Shown here one piece after another: positions 1 through 7,741 of a stretch of 38,437 bases of DNA; position 1 is the stretch's first letter; each line of letters starts with the position of its first letter. A model generated the notes under the pieces. It saw only the letters and a list, made by a program, of their open reading frames with translations. It ran no database searches and had not been told where the DNA came from. Source of the stretch: Oscillospiraceae bacterium (lineage in GTDB: Bacteria; Bacillota; Clostridia; Oscillospirales; Acutalibacteraceae); the NCBI GenBank assembly GCA_031280825.1, contig JAITGE010000035.1, positions 1 to 38,437 of the forward strand. Reading direction: 5' to 3'. A program made the translations under genes and the position numbers.

Positions 1-275
1 ATTTCGGTTTCGCCGAGCCGGTAACGCTCCGCCCGCCGGTTGCCGCGCCGCAGCCCGCAATAATAACAGTCATTCTTGCAATAACTGCTGATTTCAATCA
101 GACCGCGCAGCCAAACCGATTTACCGAACTCCCGCTCCCGCACGAACCGCGCGCGCGAATAAAGGTATTCCTCCTCGGCGGCGCTGCAGCTCTCAAGCAG
201 CACGCGCATTTCGCCGCGCGGCAGAACGGTGTTGGCTTCCAGCGAATCAATACGTTCGATATTGTTCATCGTCAT
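1..275 (-). CDS. hydE: [FeFe]-hydrogenase maturase HydE, N-terminal part (cut by window edge)
   Basis: HydE is a radical-SAM enzyme that helps build the organometallic H-cluster of [FeFe]-hydrogenases in the cytoplasm. About 91 codons are visible. The radical-SAM [4Fe-4S] motif CKNDCYYC (CxxxCxxC, residues 66-73) follows the family-typical lead-in WLRGLIEISSY and is followed by GLRRGN and RYRL, a context that fits HydE better than BioB or PylB, its close relatives. The start ATG at 275 overlaps the stop of the upstream flavodiiron gene (ATGA), which implies translational coupling; a second in-frame ATG lies two codons further in. The remainder lies beyond base 1, so the SAM-binding barrel cannot be checked. 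Being cotranscribed with an oxygen-reducing enzyme suggests protection of an oxygen-sensitive maturation step, but that is inference. Confidence 0.85.
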   Translation of the reverse strand, partial: MTMNNIERIDSLEANTVLPRGEMRVLLESCSAAEEEYLYSRARFVREREFGKSVWLRGLIEISSYCKNDCYYCGLRRGNRRAERYRLGETE

Positions 276-1471
276 AACGTTTGCGCAAACGCCTTGCCAA
301 ACGCGTGCGCCTGCGCAAGCTCCGCCGCGCCGGGCACAAAGTTCACCTTGCACTGCGCGTCATACAGCTTACACTTGAGCATTTGCAGGCGCTGCGCCAT
401 GTTGCCAAAGCCCTCGCCGCTCCAACCGTAAGAGCCGAAAAGGGCGCAGGGACGTTTGGCGATATTGATGGCGTCCGCACCGGCAAGCAGCTCCCAAAGC
501 GGCGGCGGGGCGTCGCGGTTGATGGTCATAGCGCCCAGCAAAAACGCGTCACACGCATTGAGCTTTTGCCGCAAGGCAGGCATATCCGTTTGCTCCGAAA
601 GGTCAATCAGCTCCGCCTCCGCTTCGGGCAGAACCTCCAAAACGCCCGCGCGCACCGCTTCGCCGATGCGCCGCGTGTTGCCATACGCAGTGCAATAAAA
701 CAACGGAATCCGGCAAGGTCGGGGAGCTTGCTCCCGCGACCAGGCTTGGTACAGCAGCACGGTTTCCTCCAACCTGCCGCCCTTGGTTAAAACGGGACCG
801 TGGCTGGGGTAAACCGCGCCGACCGGGAGCGCTTCCAAAACGGATAAGCCGTTGCGCACAAAACGCGGGAAGGGAGAAAATATGCAGTCATAATAATATT
901 GCCGCGCCTGTGCATACGCATCCGGGTAAGCGATTGCGGTATCCAACAGCGTCGGCTCACAATAATGGCAGCCCAAAAAATCGCACGAAAAGAGAGCTTG
1001 CTCTTCTTCAAGGTAAGTGAACATGGTATCCGGCCAATGCAAAAAAGGAGCGGTACAAAAACGCAGCGTGCGGTCGCCCAGGCACAGCGTGTCGCCATCC
1101 TTCACAATTTGCAGCGGAAGCGCGGCGCGGTTGGTGATCTGCGCAAGATATTTTGCCGCGACGGCGTTTGTGACCACGCACAGAGAGGGATAAGCCTCCA
1201 GAAGCGCCGCAATCGCTCCGCTGTGATCCGGCTCCGTATGGTTCACGATGAGGTAATCCGGCGCTTTGCCGCCCAAAGCTTGCGAAACCTCGCCCAGAAG
1301 CTGCCCGGCAAAGCGCCCGTGCGCCCCGTCGATCAAAGCGGTGGCTTCACTGCCGCGCACAGCGTAGGAATTGTAGCTTGTGCCATATTCCGTGCGCATA
1401 ATAACATCAAAAATCCGCATGTTCGGGTTCAAAACGCCTGTAAAAGTAACGCGATCGCTCAATTGCATCAT
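272..1471 (-). CDS. Flavodiiron protein (FprA-type A flavoprotein), O2/NO reductase
   Basis: Flavodiiron proteins reduce O2 to water and/or NO to N2O in anaerobes. The N-terminal metallo-beta-lactamase-like domain carries every diiron ligand: HTEPDH (H78, E80, D82, H83), H145 in FLHWPD, D164 in SCDFLG and H224 in PSHGP. The flavodoxin domain starts near residue 255 and has the FMN loop TAYGNT (about 261-266). Length (399 aa) is normal and there is no rubredoxin or flavin-reductase extension, so it needs a separate electron donor. The start is set at the ATG at 1471, which has GAGG eight bases upstream and matches the family N-terminus (MMQLSDRVTFTG). An upstream in-frame ATG would lie on top of the -35 element and is rejected. 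The gene is followed directly by hydE and has its own strong promoter. O2 versus NO preference cannot be read from sequence. Confidence 0.95.
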   Translation of the reverse strand: MMQLSDRVTFTGVLNPNMRIFDVIMRTEYGTSYNSYAVRGSEATALIDGAHGRFAGQLLGEVSQALGGKAPDYLIVNHTEPDHSGAIAALLEAYPSLCVVTNAVAAKYLAQITNRAALPLQIVKDGDTLCLGDRTLRFCTAPFLHWPDTMFTYLEEEQALFSCDFLGCHYCEPTLLDTAIAYPDAYAQARQYYYDCIFSPFPRFVRNGLSVLEALPVGAVYPSHGPVLTKGGRLEETVLLYQAWSREQAPRPCRIPLFYCTAYGNTRRIGEAVRAGVLEVLPEAEAELIDLSEQTDMPALRQKLNACDAFLLGAMTINRDAPPPLWELLAGADAINIAKRPCALFGSYGWSGEGFGNMAQRLQMLKCKLYDAQCKVNFVPGAAELAQAHAFGKAFAQTL

Positions 1472-1526
1472 ATGGGGTGCCTCAACTTTCCAATATCTGT
1501 GTCCGGTGCTATCCGGTGCTGCTTTT

Positions 1527-1555
1527 ATTATAACAGGCTTTATTGTTTTATGCAA
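1527..1555 (-). promoter_or_regulatory. Sigma-A type promoter of flavodiiron-hydE
   Basis: On the minus strand a -35 TTGCAT (1550-1555) and a perfect -10 TATAAT (1527-1532) are separated by exactly 17 bp. Predicted transcription starts near 1520, leaving a leader of about 50 bases. It is back to back with the promoter of the peptidase genes. Confidence 0.8.
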
Positions 1556-1565
1556 GCAAAAACGC

Positions 1566-1594
1566 TTGTTTTATAAACGCGTTCGTGGTATACT
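1566..1594 (+). promoter_or_regulatory. Sigma-A type promoter of the M42 peptidase operon
   Basis: TTGTTT (1566-1571), a 17 bp spacer and TATACT (1589-1594). Transcription would begin near 1601, exactly where an in-frame ATG lies, so that ATG would be leaderless. This is one reason to prefer the downstream TTG start of the first peptidase. Confidence 0.7.
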
Positions 1595-1651
1595 TCGTTT
1601 GTGGCATACCTGCGTCAAAGCGCATCACAAAACAAAACAGGGGGGAGCATA

Positions 1652-2674
1652 TTGGAATTGGACAGCATCCTCTTTCTCCTCTGCGCCGCGCCCGGCGTTT
1701 CCGGGCACGAAAGCGGCGCGGCGGAAACCGCAGCGGAGCTATTGCGCCAGCTCTGCGACAGCGCGGAAACAGACGCTCTCGGCAATGTAGTGGGAAAAAT
1801 CGGCGACGGCGAAACACCGCCCGTCCTGCTGGAAGCACATTTAGATCAGATCGGCTTCGTAATTACGGCGATTGAGGCGGAGGGCTTTGCACGCATCACA
1901 CCCTGCGGCGGCATTGACCGCCGCGTATTGTGCGGGCAGGAAATCACGCTTCTGGGCAACGAACACGTGTATGGGGTAATCCCCGCCGACGCGCCGCATC
2001 TAAAAGATGAAAACGCAGGCAAAGCCCTGCCTGCCGATGCAATTCTGGTGGATACCGGGCTTTCGCAGAAAGACGCGGCATTGAAGCTGCCCTTGGGCAG
2101 CCGCGCGGTGTTTCGCACGCCGCCCGCGCGTTTGGGCAAGCACCGCGTCGCCGCCCCCGCGCTGGATAACCGCGCCGGTGTTTGCGCGCTGCTGCGCTGC
2201 ATGGAGCTGCTGCAAGGGCGAGCGCACGTTCCTGTAAACGTGCTGCTTGCCGCGCAGGAGGAAACCGGCGGCGCGGGGGCGGCGGCGGCCGCTTTCACGG
2301 CGGGAGCGGCGGAAGCGCTTGTGGTGGACGTCAGTTTCGCACAGGGTCAAGGCGTATCCGCGCCGGACGCTCAAGGACGGCTGGGAGGCGGCGCCATGGT
2401 CGGTTTCAGCCCCGCACTGGATCACCGCATGAGCGAACAGCTATGCGATTTGGCGGAACGGAACAGCATCGCGTTCACACGCGAGATCATGGGCGGGCGC
2501 AGCGGCACAGACGCGGACCGCATACAAACGGCAGGCAGAGGCGTACCCTGCGCACTGCTTTCCATCCCCCTGCGTAACATGCACACACCTGTGGAAATCG
2601 TCGATCTGCGCGATATTGAAGCCACGGCACAGCTGCTGGCAGCGTATATTCTTGCGAAAGGGGGTGAGGCATAA
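1652..2674 (+). CDS. M42 family metallopeptidase (first of tandem pair)
   Basis: M42 enzymes are cytosolic two-metal aminopeptidases, often large tetrahedral assemblies, that trim peptides. The family signatures are all present in order: CAAPGVSGHE near the N-terminus, the metal-binding EAHLDQIGFVI (His/Asp), ALDNRAG (bridging Asp), the catalytic AAQEETGGAGA (Glu-Glu), VDVSFAQ (Asp) and a C-terminal HTPVEIVD (His). Length 340 aa is typical. The start is the TTG at 1652, because GGGGGAG lies just upstream and the protein then begins at the usual alpha helix; an ATG at 1601 coincides with the predicted transcription start. The stop overlaps the ATG of the second M42 gene by one base. Substrate (acidic, leucine-type, lysine-type or general aminopeptidase) cannot be assigned. 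Confidence 0.93.
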   Translation: MELDSILFLLCAAPGVSGHESGAAETAAELLRQLCDSAETDALGNVVGKIGDGETPPVLLEAHLDQIGFVITAIEAEGFARITPCGGIDRRVLCGQEITLLGNEHVYGVIPADAPHLKDENAGKALPADAILVDTGLSQKDAALKLPLGSRAVFRTPPARLGKHRVAAPALDNRAGVCALLRCMELLQGRAHVPVNVLLAAQEETGGAGAAAAAFTAGAAEALVVDVSFAQGQGVSAPDAQGRLGGGAMVGFSPALDHRMSEQLCDLAERNSIAFTREIMGGRSGTDADRIQTAGRGVPCALLSIPLRNMHTPVEIVDLRDIEATAQLLAAYILAKGGEA

Positions 2675-3702
2675 TGCCGCTGCAGCTGAATGTGCTCGAA
2701 AGGCTCTGCGCCGCCTCTGGTGTTTCTGGGCGGGAAGACGCAGTGCGCGGCGTGATCACCGAGCTGCTGCCCGCCGGGGCGCAACACAGTGTTGATCCAC
2801 TGGGAAATCTGATTGTGCGGAAAGAAGGTGCGCGGGCAGGCGCAAAAGCGGTAATGCTTTGCGCGCATATGGATGAAGTCGGCTTGATTGTGACGGATAT
2901 CCACGACACAGGCGATGTATCCTTTGCCGCCGTGGGCGGTGTGGATACACGCGCCTATCTGGGCAAGCAGCTCTTTGTCGGGCAAGCAAGAATACCGGGA
3001 GTGATCGATTTAAAGGCTGTGCACCTGCTGGAGGGGGATGAGAAAAACATCATCCCGCACACGGCAAGCCTGCGCCTGGATATTGGCTGCGATAGCCGCG
3101 CCGAAGCTGAAGCCCTCGTGCGGCGCGGCGATTTCATCTGCTTCTCACCAACATTTCAGGCGTTTGGGGAAGGATATATACAGGGCAAAGCCATAGACGA
3201 CCGCATCGGCTGCCTGCTCCTGCTGACCTTGCTGCGCGAAGAGCTGCCTTATGATATGCTTGCCGTGTTCAGCACAAACGAGGAAACCGGCGTGGGCGCG
3301 GCGCGGACGGCGGCATTCACCTGTGCGCCGGATTACGCGCTTGTAGCCGAAACCACCACCGCCAACGATTTGCCGGGCACAGAGGGCGCGGCGCGGGTCT
3401 GCCTGCTCGGCGGCGGCGCAGTCGTGCCGTTTATGGATCAGGGCACGGTCTACCCCCGGGCGCTTTATGAACGCGCCATGCAAATTGCCGCGCGGGAGAA
3501 TATCCCCGCGCAAACCAAAACGAAAATCGCCGGAGGGAACGATGCCAAGAGCATCACCGCCGCGCGCGGCGGCATTCCGACGCTGACCGTATCCGTCCCT
3601 TGCCGCGGTCTGCATTCGCCCTCCGTTGTGATGAAGCAAAGCGACGCCGAGGCAAGCCTCCGGCTGCTGCGCAGCCTATGGAAGGAGCTGAGCGCGGAAT
3701 GA
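2674..3702 (+). CDS. M42 family metallopeptidase (second of tandem pair)
   Basis: A 342 aa M42 aminopeptidase that is clearly diverged from its neighbour. It shows LCAASGVSGRE, the metal-binding LCAHMDEVGLIV, AIDDRIGC, the catalytic FSTNEETGVGAA, the metal Asp/Glu region ALVAETT and the C-terminal HSPSVVMKQSD. Its ATG overlaps the previous stop (TAATG), so translation is coupled. Paired M42 genes with different sequences often build hetero-oligomers or divide substrates; here that is only inferred from adjacency and probable cotranscription from the promoter at 1566-1594. The gene ends overlapping the acetyltransferase start. Confidence 0.94.
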   Translation: MPLQLNVLERLCAASGVSGREDAVRGVITELLPAGAQHSVDPLGNLIVRKEGARAGAKAVMLCAHMDEVGLIVTDIHDTGDVSFAAVGGVDTRAYLGKQLFVGQARIPGVIDLKAVHLLEGDEKNIIPHTASLRLDIGCDSRAEAEALVRRGDFICFSPTFQAFGEGYIQGKAIDDRIGCLLLLTLLREELPYDMLAVFSTNEETGVGAARTAAFTCAPDYALVAETTTANDLPGTEGAARVCLLGGGAVVPFMDQGTVYPRALYERAMQIAARENIPAQTKTKIAGGNDAKSITAARGGIPTLTVSVPCRGLHSPSVVMKQSDAEASLRLLRSLWKELSAE

Positions 3703-4457
3703 TGCGGCTTGTTGAAACCGAAACCCCCGCCTTCACCGCTTTTTGTGCGGATGATGTTTTGGGCGCGCGCATTCTTGCCGCCCTGCGCAGCTACGCGAAT
3801 TTACCCGGCGAAAACGCGCAATGCTGGGTGCAAACAGACGAACTCGAAAGCATCACCGCCGCGCTTTCCTGCGTGGATGGCTTCGGTATTCTTTTCGCAG
3901 CACAAGCGGCTGATTTTGAAGAGCTTGCGGCGTTTCTCAAGGTCTCTCCCTGCGTAAAGCTACAATATGACGCCGCCGCGCGTATTCCCTGCGTGCGGAC
4001 GTCGCCAAGCCGCCTGATGCGCTTCCACGCGTCCGCGCGCCCGACTGTGCGCGGCGTCGCCATCGAACCGGCGGAGGAACTGAATGAAGTGTACGATCTG
4101 CTTGTACGCTGCGACTTTCCCGGTTTCACAAAGAATCGCGGCGCCTGGCTGGCGGATATGGCGCTGCGCATACGGCGGAAAACGGCGCACAGCTGGATCT
4201 TGCGCCAAAAGGCTTGCGCCGCCGCCACCGCGAGCGCGCTGAGCTTGACCGACGGCATCGCCTTCCTCGGCGCGGTTGGCACGCTGCCCGAAAAACGCGG
4301 GCAAGGACTGGCGGGCGCGCTGGTGGAGCAAATCGCCGCCGAATTACAAGCTGCGGGCAAGCGCGTTTATCTCTGCTGCCGCAAAGAATTGCAGGGCTTT
4401 TATGAATCCGTCGGCTTCACTGCCGCCGGGGAATGGGTATGCGGTTCCCTGCGCTAA
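3699..4457 (+). CDS. GNAT family N-acetyltransferase
   Basis: A 252 aa protein with a C-terminal GNAT fold. The acetyl-CoA binding motif A is RGQGLAGAL, preceded by the strand IAFLGAVGTLPEK and followed by the motif B region RKELQGFYESVGF near the C-terminus, which is the usual order. The first 120 residues are less conserved and may form a second, degenerate GNAT-like half. Two adjacent in-frame ATGs (3699 and 3702) overlap the end of the second peptidase; a GGAG sits about 11 bases upstream of the first. The gene is third in the peptidase operon, so an amino-acid, peptide or antibiotic-like amine could be the acceptor, but nothing in the sequence says which. Confidence 0.88.
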   Translation: MMRLVETETPAFTAFCADDVLGARILAALRSYANLPGENAQCWVQTDELESITAALSCVDGFGILFAAQAADFEELAAFLKVSPCVKLQYDAAARIPCVRTSPSRLMRFHASARPTVRGVAIEPAEELNEVYDLLVRCDFPGFTKNRGAWLADMALRIRRKTAHSWILRQKACAAATASALSLTDGIAFLGAVGTLPEKRGQGLAGALVEQIAAELQAAGKRVYLCCRKELQGFYESVGFTAAGEWVCGSLR

Positions 4458-4470
4458 CGCCGCACGGAAG

Positions 4471-4499
4471 TTGCAATTGCGTTCCACTTGTGGTATACT
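4471..4499 (+). promoter_or_regulatory. Sigma-A type promoter of the nucleosidase-epimerase fusion
   Basis: TTGCAA (4471-4476), a 17 bp spacer and TATACT (4494-4499). It lies in the 99-base gap after the acetyltransferase gene and gives a leader of about 50 bases before GGAGGAG and the ATG at 4557. Confidence 0.75.
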
Positions 4500-4556
4500 G
4501 TGCACAACAGGCGGTTCAGCACAACGCAAGCATCTAACATTTCATTTGGAGGAGAC

Positions 4557-5927
4557 ATGCTCGCTATTATCGGGGCTTTGCCCATGGAAATTGAAAAAGC
4601 CGCCGCCCTGCTAGCGCACCGCACAGTGGAGCAGGTAGGCTGCGGCACCTTCTTTCGCGGTCAACTGGAAGGCGCGGAGGCTGTCGTCGTTTGCTGCGGG
4701 GTTGGCAAGGTGAACGCCGCGCTTTGCGCCGAAGCGCTGCTGCTGCGGTACCTGCCGGATCTGGTGATCAACGTCGGTGTTGCGGGCGGGCTGGTCGAAG
4801 GGATGCGCGTGGGTGAAATCGCAATTGCCACCGCTGTTGTGCAGCATGATATGGATACAACCGCCATCGGCGACCCGCGCGGCTTTTTAGACCGTCTGCA
4901 CTGTGTTGAAATCCCCACTGCCGCCCCGGCGGCGGAAGCGCTGGAAGCGCTTGCACGGGAACTGGGCTTTGCGGCACGGTGCGGCGTAATCGCTTCAGGG
5001 GATCAATTTATACATTCCGAAGCGCAAAAAGAGGATCTGCGCAGCGCGTTTGGCGCAATCGCCTGCGAAATGGAGGGCGCGGCGGTAGGACAGGTCTGCG
5101 CGCTGCACAGCGTGCCGTTCGCGGTGCTTCGCGCTATTTCCGATGGCGCGGACGACGGGTCACCCCTCGATTTTGCCGCTTTTGCGGCGCAGGCGGCGGA
5201 GCGATCGGCGCAATTGCTGCTTCGCTTCGCGCAGCAATGTGGCGTTCCGCGCAAAAAGCAAGAACGTATCCGAATTGCGCCGTCCATCCTCGCGGGGGAT
5301 TTCGCGCAGCTCGGTTCCGAAGCCCGGCGCATGGAGCAAGCCGGCGCGGATTGGCTGCACCTGGATGTAATGGACGGTCATTTTGTGCCAAACCTCACTT
5401 TTGGCATGCCCGCAATCGCGGCGCTGCGCCCGCACTGCAAGCTGTTTTTTGACGTGCATCTGATGATCGAAACGCCCGAACGCTGGCTGGAGGCGTACAA
5501 AAAAGCCGGCGCGGACAGTATCTGCGTCCATCTGGAGGTCTGCGACACGGAAAAGATCCCGGAAACCCTTGCAAAAATCCGAAGCTTGGGCGCAAGGGCA
5601 GCGCTGAGCATCAAACCCGAGACGCCTGCCGAAGCGCTTTATCCCTACTTGGATCAACTGGATATGGTGCTGGTGATGACGGTTGAGCCCGGCTTTGGCG
5701 GGCAACGCTTTATGGCGGATATGCTGCCCAAAATCAAAGCCCTGCGGGAGGAGATATCCCGCAGAGCCTTGGACGTTATTTTGCAAGCAGACGGCGGAAT
5801 CACGGAAGACACCGCCGCCCTTGCCGCAAAGGCCGGAGCGAATTGCTTCGTCGCCGGCAGCGCAATCTTTAAAGCGAACGACCCCGCGCAAGCAATCCAG
5901 AGTCTGCGTGAAAGAGCAACGCAATGA
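4557..5927 (+). CDS. mtnN-rpe: Fusion: MTA/SAH nucleosidase - ribulose-phosphate 3-epimerase
   Basis: One uninterrupted 456 aa frame encodes two enzymes. Residues 1-230 are 5'-methylthioadenosine/S-adenosylhomocysteine nucleosidase: E11 in GALPMEIE, the CEMEGAAV motif with E173, and D196 in RAISDGADD, numbers almost identical to the E. coli enzyme (E12, E174, D197), so the domain is complete. Residues 238-456 are a complete ribulose-5-phosphate 3-epimerase barrel: APSILAGDFA, metal and catalytic residues H268 and D270 in LHLDVMDG, H301 in FDVHLMIE, VEPGFGGQ and D412 in QADGGI. The linker is under ten residues (GVPRKKQE). The start ATG has a strong GGAGGAG. One releases adenine from MTA/SAH; the other interconverts pentose phosphates. 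Both domains look active. I see no direct metabolic link beyond pentose moieties. Confidence 0.93.
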   Translation: MLAIIGALPMEIEKAAALLAHRTVEQVGCGTFFRGQLEGAEAVVVCCGVGKVNAALCAEALLLRYLPDLVINVGVAGGLVEGMRVGEIAIATAVVQHDMDTTAIGDPRGFLDRLHCVEIPTAAPAAEALEALARELGFAARCGVIASGDQFIHSEAQKEDLRSAFGAIACEMEGAAVGQVCALHSVPFAVLRAISDGADDGSPLDFAAFAAQAAERSAQLLLRFAQQCGVPRKKQERIRIAPSILAGDFAQLGSEARRMEQAGADWLHLDVMDGHFVPNLTFGMPAIAALRPHCKLFFDVHLMIETPERWLEAYKKAGADSICVHLEVCDTEKIPETLAKIRSLGARAALSIKPETPAEALYPYLDQLDMVLVMTVEPGFGGQRFMADMLPKIKALREEISRRALDVILQADGGITEDTAALAAKAGANCFVAGSAIFKANDPAQAIQSLRERATQ

Positions 5928-5962
5928 CGGACGCGTATTGCACTCGCGATGAAACGACCGTT

Positions 5963-6634
5963 TTATACGCTCACGAACACGTTCCCCGGGCGGAACAACT
6001 CCGCGCAGTCGCCGCTTTCGTTCGCGGGGCAGGCACCGCCTCCCAATTGGGCGAACGCGGTTTCGTCGCCCACACGCTCCCAATGCTCGCGCGTCGCGTC
6101 CGCGGCATAGCTTTCCTCGGTGCAGAGCTTAGCGAATTCCGAAAAAAACTGCTGTACTTTCGGCATCTCCTGCGCCGGATAAAGGAGCAGTCTGTATTTT
6201 TCTTTTTTTGCGTAAAGCGCGCTGGCGGCAATCAAACGGCGGTGCGCAGCAACGCAAGTCTGCGCGTAGCTCCCGGCACAATCCAGCAGCGCGTCCACGC
6301 CCGGGAATTCAAACACAAGCTCCAATTCCTCCTGCTTGCGCAGCGTGCGCTCCGGCGGCATCCCGCTGCTGAAAGGCTCGGCGCAGCCGCCGCGCAGCGT
6401 AAAAAACAAAATGCAGCCCCCTGTGGGGCGCGGCATCGCGTCAATCAGCAATTGCCCTGAAGGATCAATGTCGCAGCCCGTGGTTTCGCGCACACGATCC
6501 AAAATAATCCAGATAACCCTGCGTGTTTCGATGCTGGCATAATCCAGTGCGTCATACGTGATGTCCAAAGCCGCCAAATCCTCCGCGCTCAGCTCAACAA
6601 TCACCTTACGCCTTGTGATGGCTTCAATTCTCAT
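5963..6634 (-). CDS. mecA: Adaptor protein MecA
   Basis: MecA adaptors bind substrates through the N-terminal domain and deliver them to ClpC/ClpP for degradation; in Bacillus they restrain competence. The N-terminus (MRIEAITRRKVIVELSAEDL, then TRRVIWIILDRVRETTGCD and QLLIDAMPRPTGGCILFFT) matches the MecA substrate-binding domain. A low-complexity middle near residues 90-110 leads into the ClpC-binding C-terminal domain. Length 223 aa is normal. The start at 6634 is chosen because GGAGGG lies ten bases upstream and the protein then begins at the conserved MRIE; upstream in-frame codons fall in the promoter. The last part (RPGNVF) is slightly diverged. It is a single gene, convergent with the epimerase fusion. 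Confidence 0.9.
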   Translation of the reverse strand: MRIEAITRRKVIVELSAEDLAALDITYDALDYASIETRRVIWIILDRVRETTGCDIDPSGQLLIDAMPRPTGGCILFFTLRGGCAEPFSSGMPPERTLRKQEELELVFEFPGVDALLDCAGSYAQTCVAAHRRLIAASALYAKKEKYRLLLYPAQEMPKVQQFFSEFAKLCTEESYAADATREHWERVGDETAFAQLGGGACPANESGDCAELFRPGNVFVSV

Positions 6635-6668
6635 GCGGCTGCTGCCCTCCATTCCTGTGGCTAATACC

Positions 6669-6697
6669 ATCATATTAGAAGGACGGGCTGTGTGCAA
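6669..6697 (-). promoter_or_regulatory. Sigma-A type promoter of mecA
   Basis: On the minus strand TTGCAC (6692-6697), a 17 bp spacer and TATGAT (6669-6674). It is divergent from the Rnf-like operon, whose own promoter is not clear; a -10-like TAGAAT at 6721-6726 without a good -35 is the best plus-strand candidate. Confidence 0.75.
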
Positions 6698-6748
6698 TAC
6701 TGAAATGTTGGTAAGCAAACTAGAATTCTCCAAGTGGGAGGGATTCCT

Positions 6749-7741
6749 ATGGATGAAAAACAACCGCGCTGGAAGCAGGTTTTGCGCGAAAGCCGCGCAT
6801 TGCGCCGCTGGAACCTAACTTCGCTGGGGCTTTCGCTGCCCCTGCTTTTCGTCGGCTACTATTATTACGGTTCTTCCGCTTTGCGGCTGGCTGTTATTTC
6901 GGCACTAACCGCGGTCGCGTGCGAGGCGGTTGCGGGTCGGTTGGTGCTGCGCCGCCGCACGGTAGACGACTGGAATGCCGTTGTGATCGGGCTGTGGATC
7001 GCGCTGATGCTTCCGGCAGGTTGCTCGCCGTGGCTGGGCGTGACAGGCGCGGCGTTTGCCGTGCTGGTGGTGAAAATTCCCTTTGGCGGCACGCAAAGCG
7101 CCCCTTTCATTCCGGCTGCGGCAGGCTTTGCGTTTTTGACCGTGTGCTTCCCGGAGCGGGTTTTCGCCTATGCGCCCTCCGCTTTCGTGGATCCTATCGA
7201 CAGCCGCCCGCTTGCGGCGCTTTTGCGCGGCGGGCAATTCACGCCGCGCAACTGGAACATCAGCTCCATCCTGCTGGGGCAAACGGTTGGACCGATGGGC
7301 ACGGGCGGCATCCTGATGATCGCGGTGGTGCTGCTTGTGATGCTCCTGTTGCACGGGCGGCGCTCAGCAGCGCTTGCAAGCTTCGGTTTTTTAGCGATTT
7401 GCGCTTTGACCGCCTACCTCTTCCCGCGTGTGGAAAACAACCGCATCGCTTCCGTCTGGATGGAGCTTTGCTCCGGCAGCCTTGCTTTTGCGGCGGTTTA
7501 TCTTTTGCCCGACCCCGCAAGCCTGCCTGCGCGCTGGTTCACACGGTTGGGCTACGGCGCAATGGCGGGGCTTCTGGCAATGCTTTTGCGCTACTTGGGC
7601 AGCTACGACGAAAACATTTGCTTCGCGCTGCTTTTGGCAAACGCTTCGCTGCCCTTGCTGGAGCGTGCCCGCGCGGAGCTTCGGCACATCCGGGCAGAGC
7701 GCGCTGAAAAGAAGGGAGGTGGCGTAAATGCAAAAGCATGA
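6749..7741 (+). CDS. RnfD/NqrB-like membrane protein, divergent
   Basis: A 330 aa polytopic protein of the NQR2/RnfD/RnfE family. Family landmarks are present: GGTQSAPFIPAAAGFAFL (canonical GG..NPF.PA..G.AFL), LLGQTVGPMGTGGIL (canonical LG...G..GE.S.L), the LPDPAS loop at 253-258 (canonical TDPVTS) and a C-terminal ENICFALLLANASLPLLER. In Rnf/Nqr this subunit carries an FMN covalently linked to a Thr in an SGAT/SSAT-PL motif; here the corresponding stretch reads DPIDSRPLAAL (148-158), with Arg-153 where the Thr should be. At least seven hydrophobic segments can be drawn. The ATG follows GGGAGGG by six bases; an upstream in-frame ATG at 6734 is rejected. It overlaps the RnfE-like gene by 14 bases. 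Family placement is firm, function is not. Confidence 0.85.
   Translation: MDEKQPRWKQVLRESRALRRWNLTSLGLSLPLLFVGYYYYGSSALRLAVISALTAVACEAVAGRLVLRRRTVDDWNAVVIGLWIALMLPAGCSPWLGVTGAAFAVLVVKIPFGGTQSAPFIPAAAGFAFLTVCFPERVFAYAPSAFVDPIDSRPLAALLRGGQFTPRNWNISSILLGQTVGPMGTGGILMIAVVLLVMLLLHGRRSAALASFGFLAICALTAYLFPRVENNRIASVWMELCSGSLAFAAVYLLPDPASLPARWFTRLGYGAMAGLLAMLLRYLGSYDENICFALLLANASLPLLERARAELRHIRAERAEKKGGGVNAKA

Noticed and set aside
4557-5927. Nucleosidase and epimerase as two separate genes
   Set aside because: There is no stop, ribosome binding site or start codon at the junction near residue 230; the frame is continuous.
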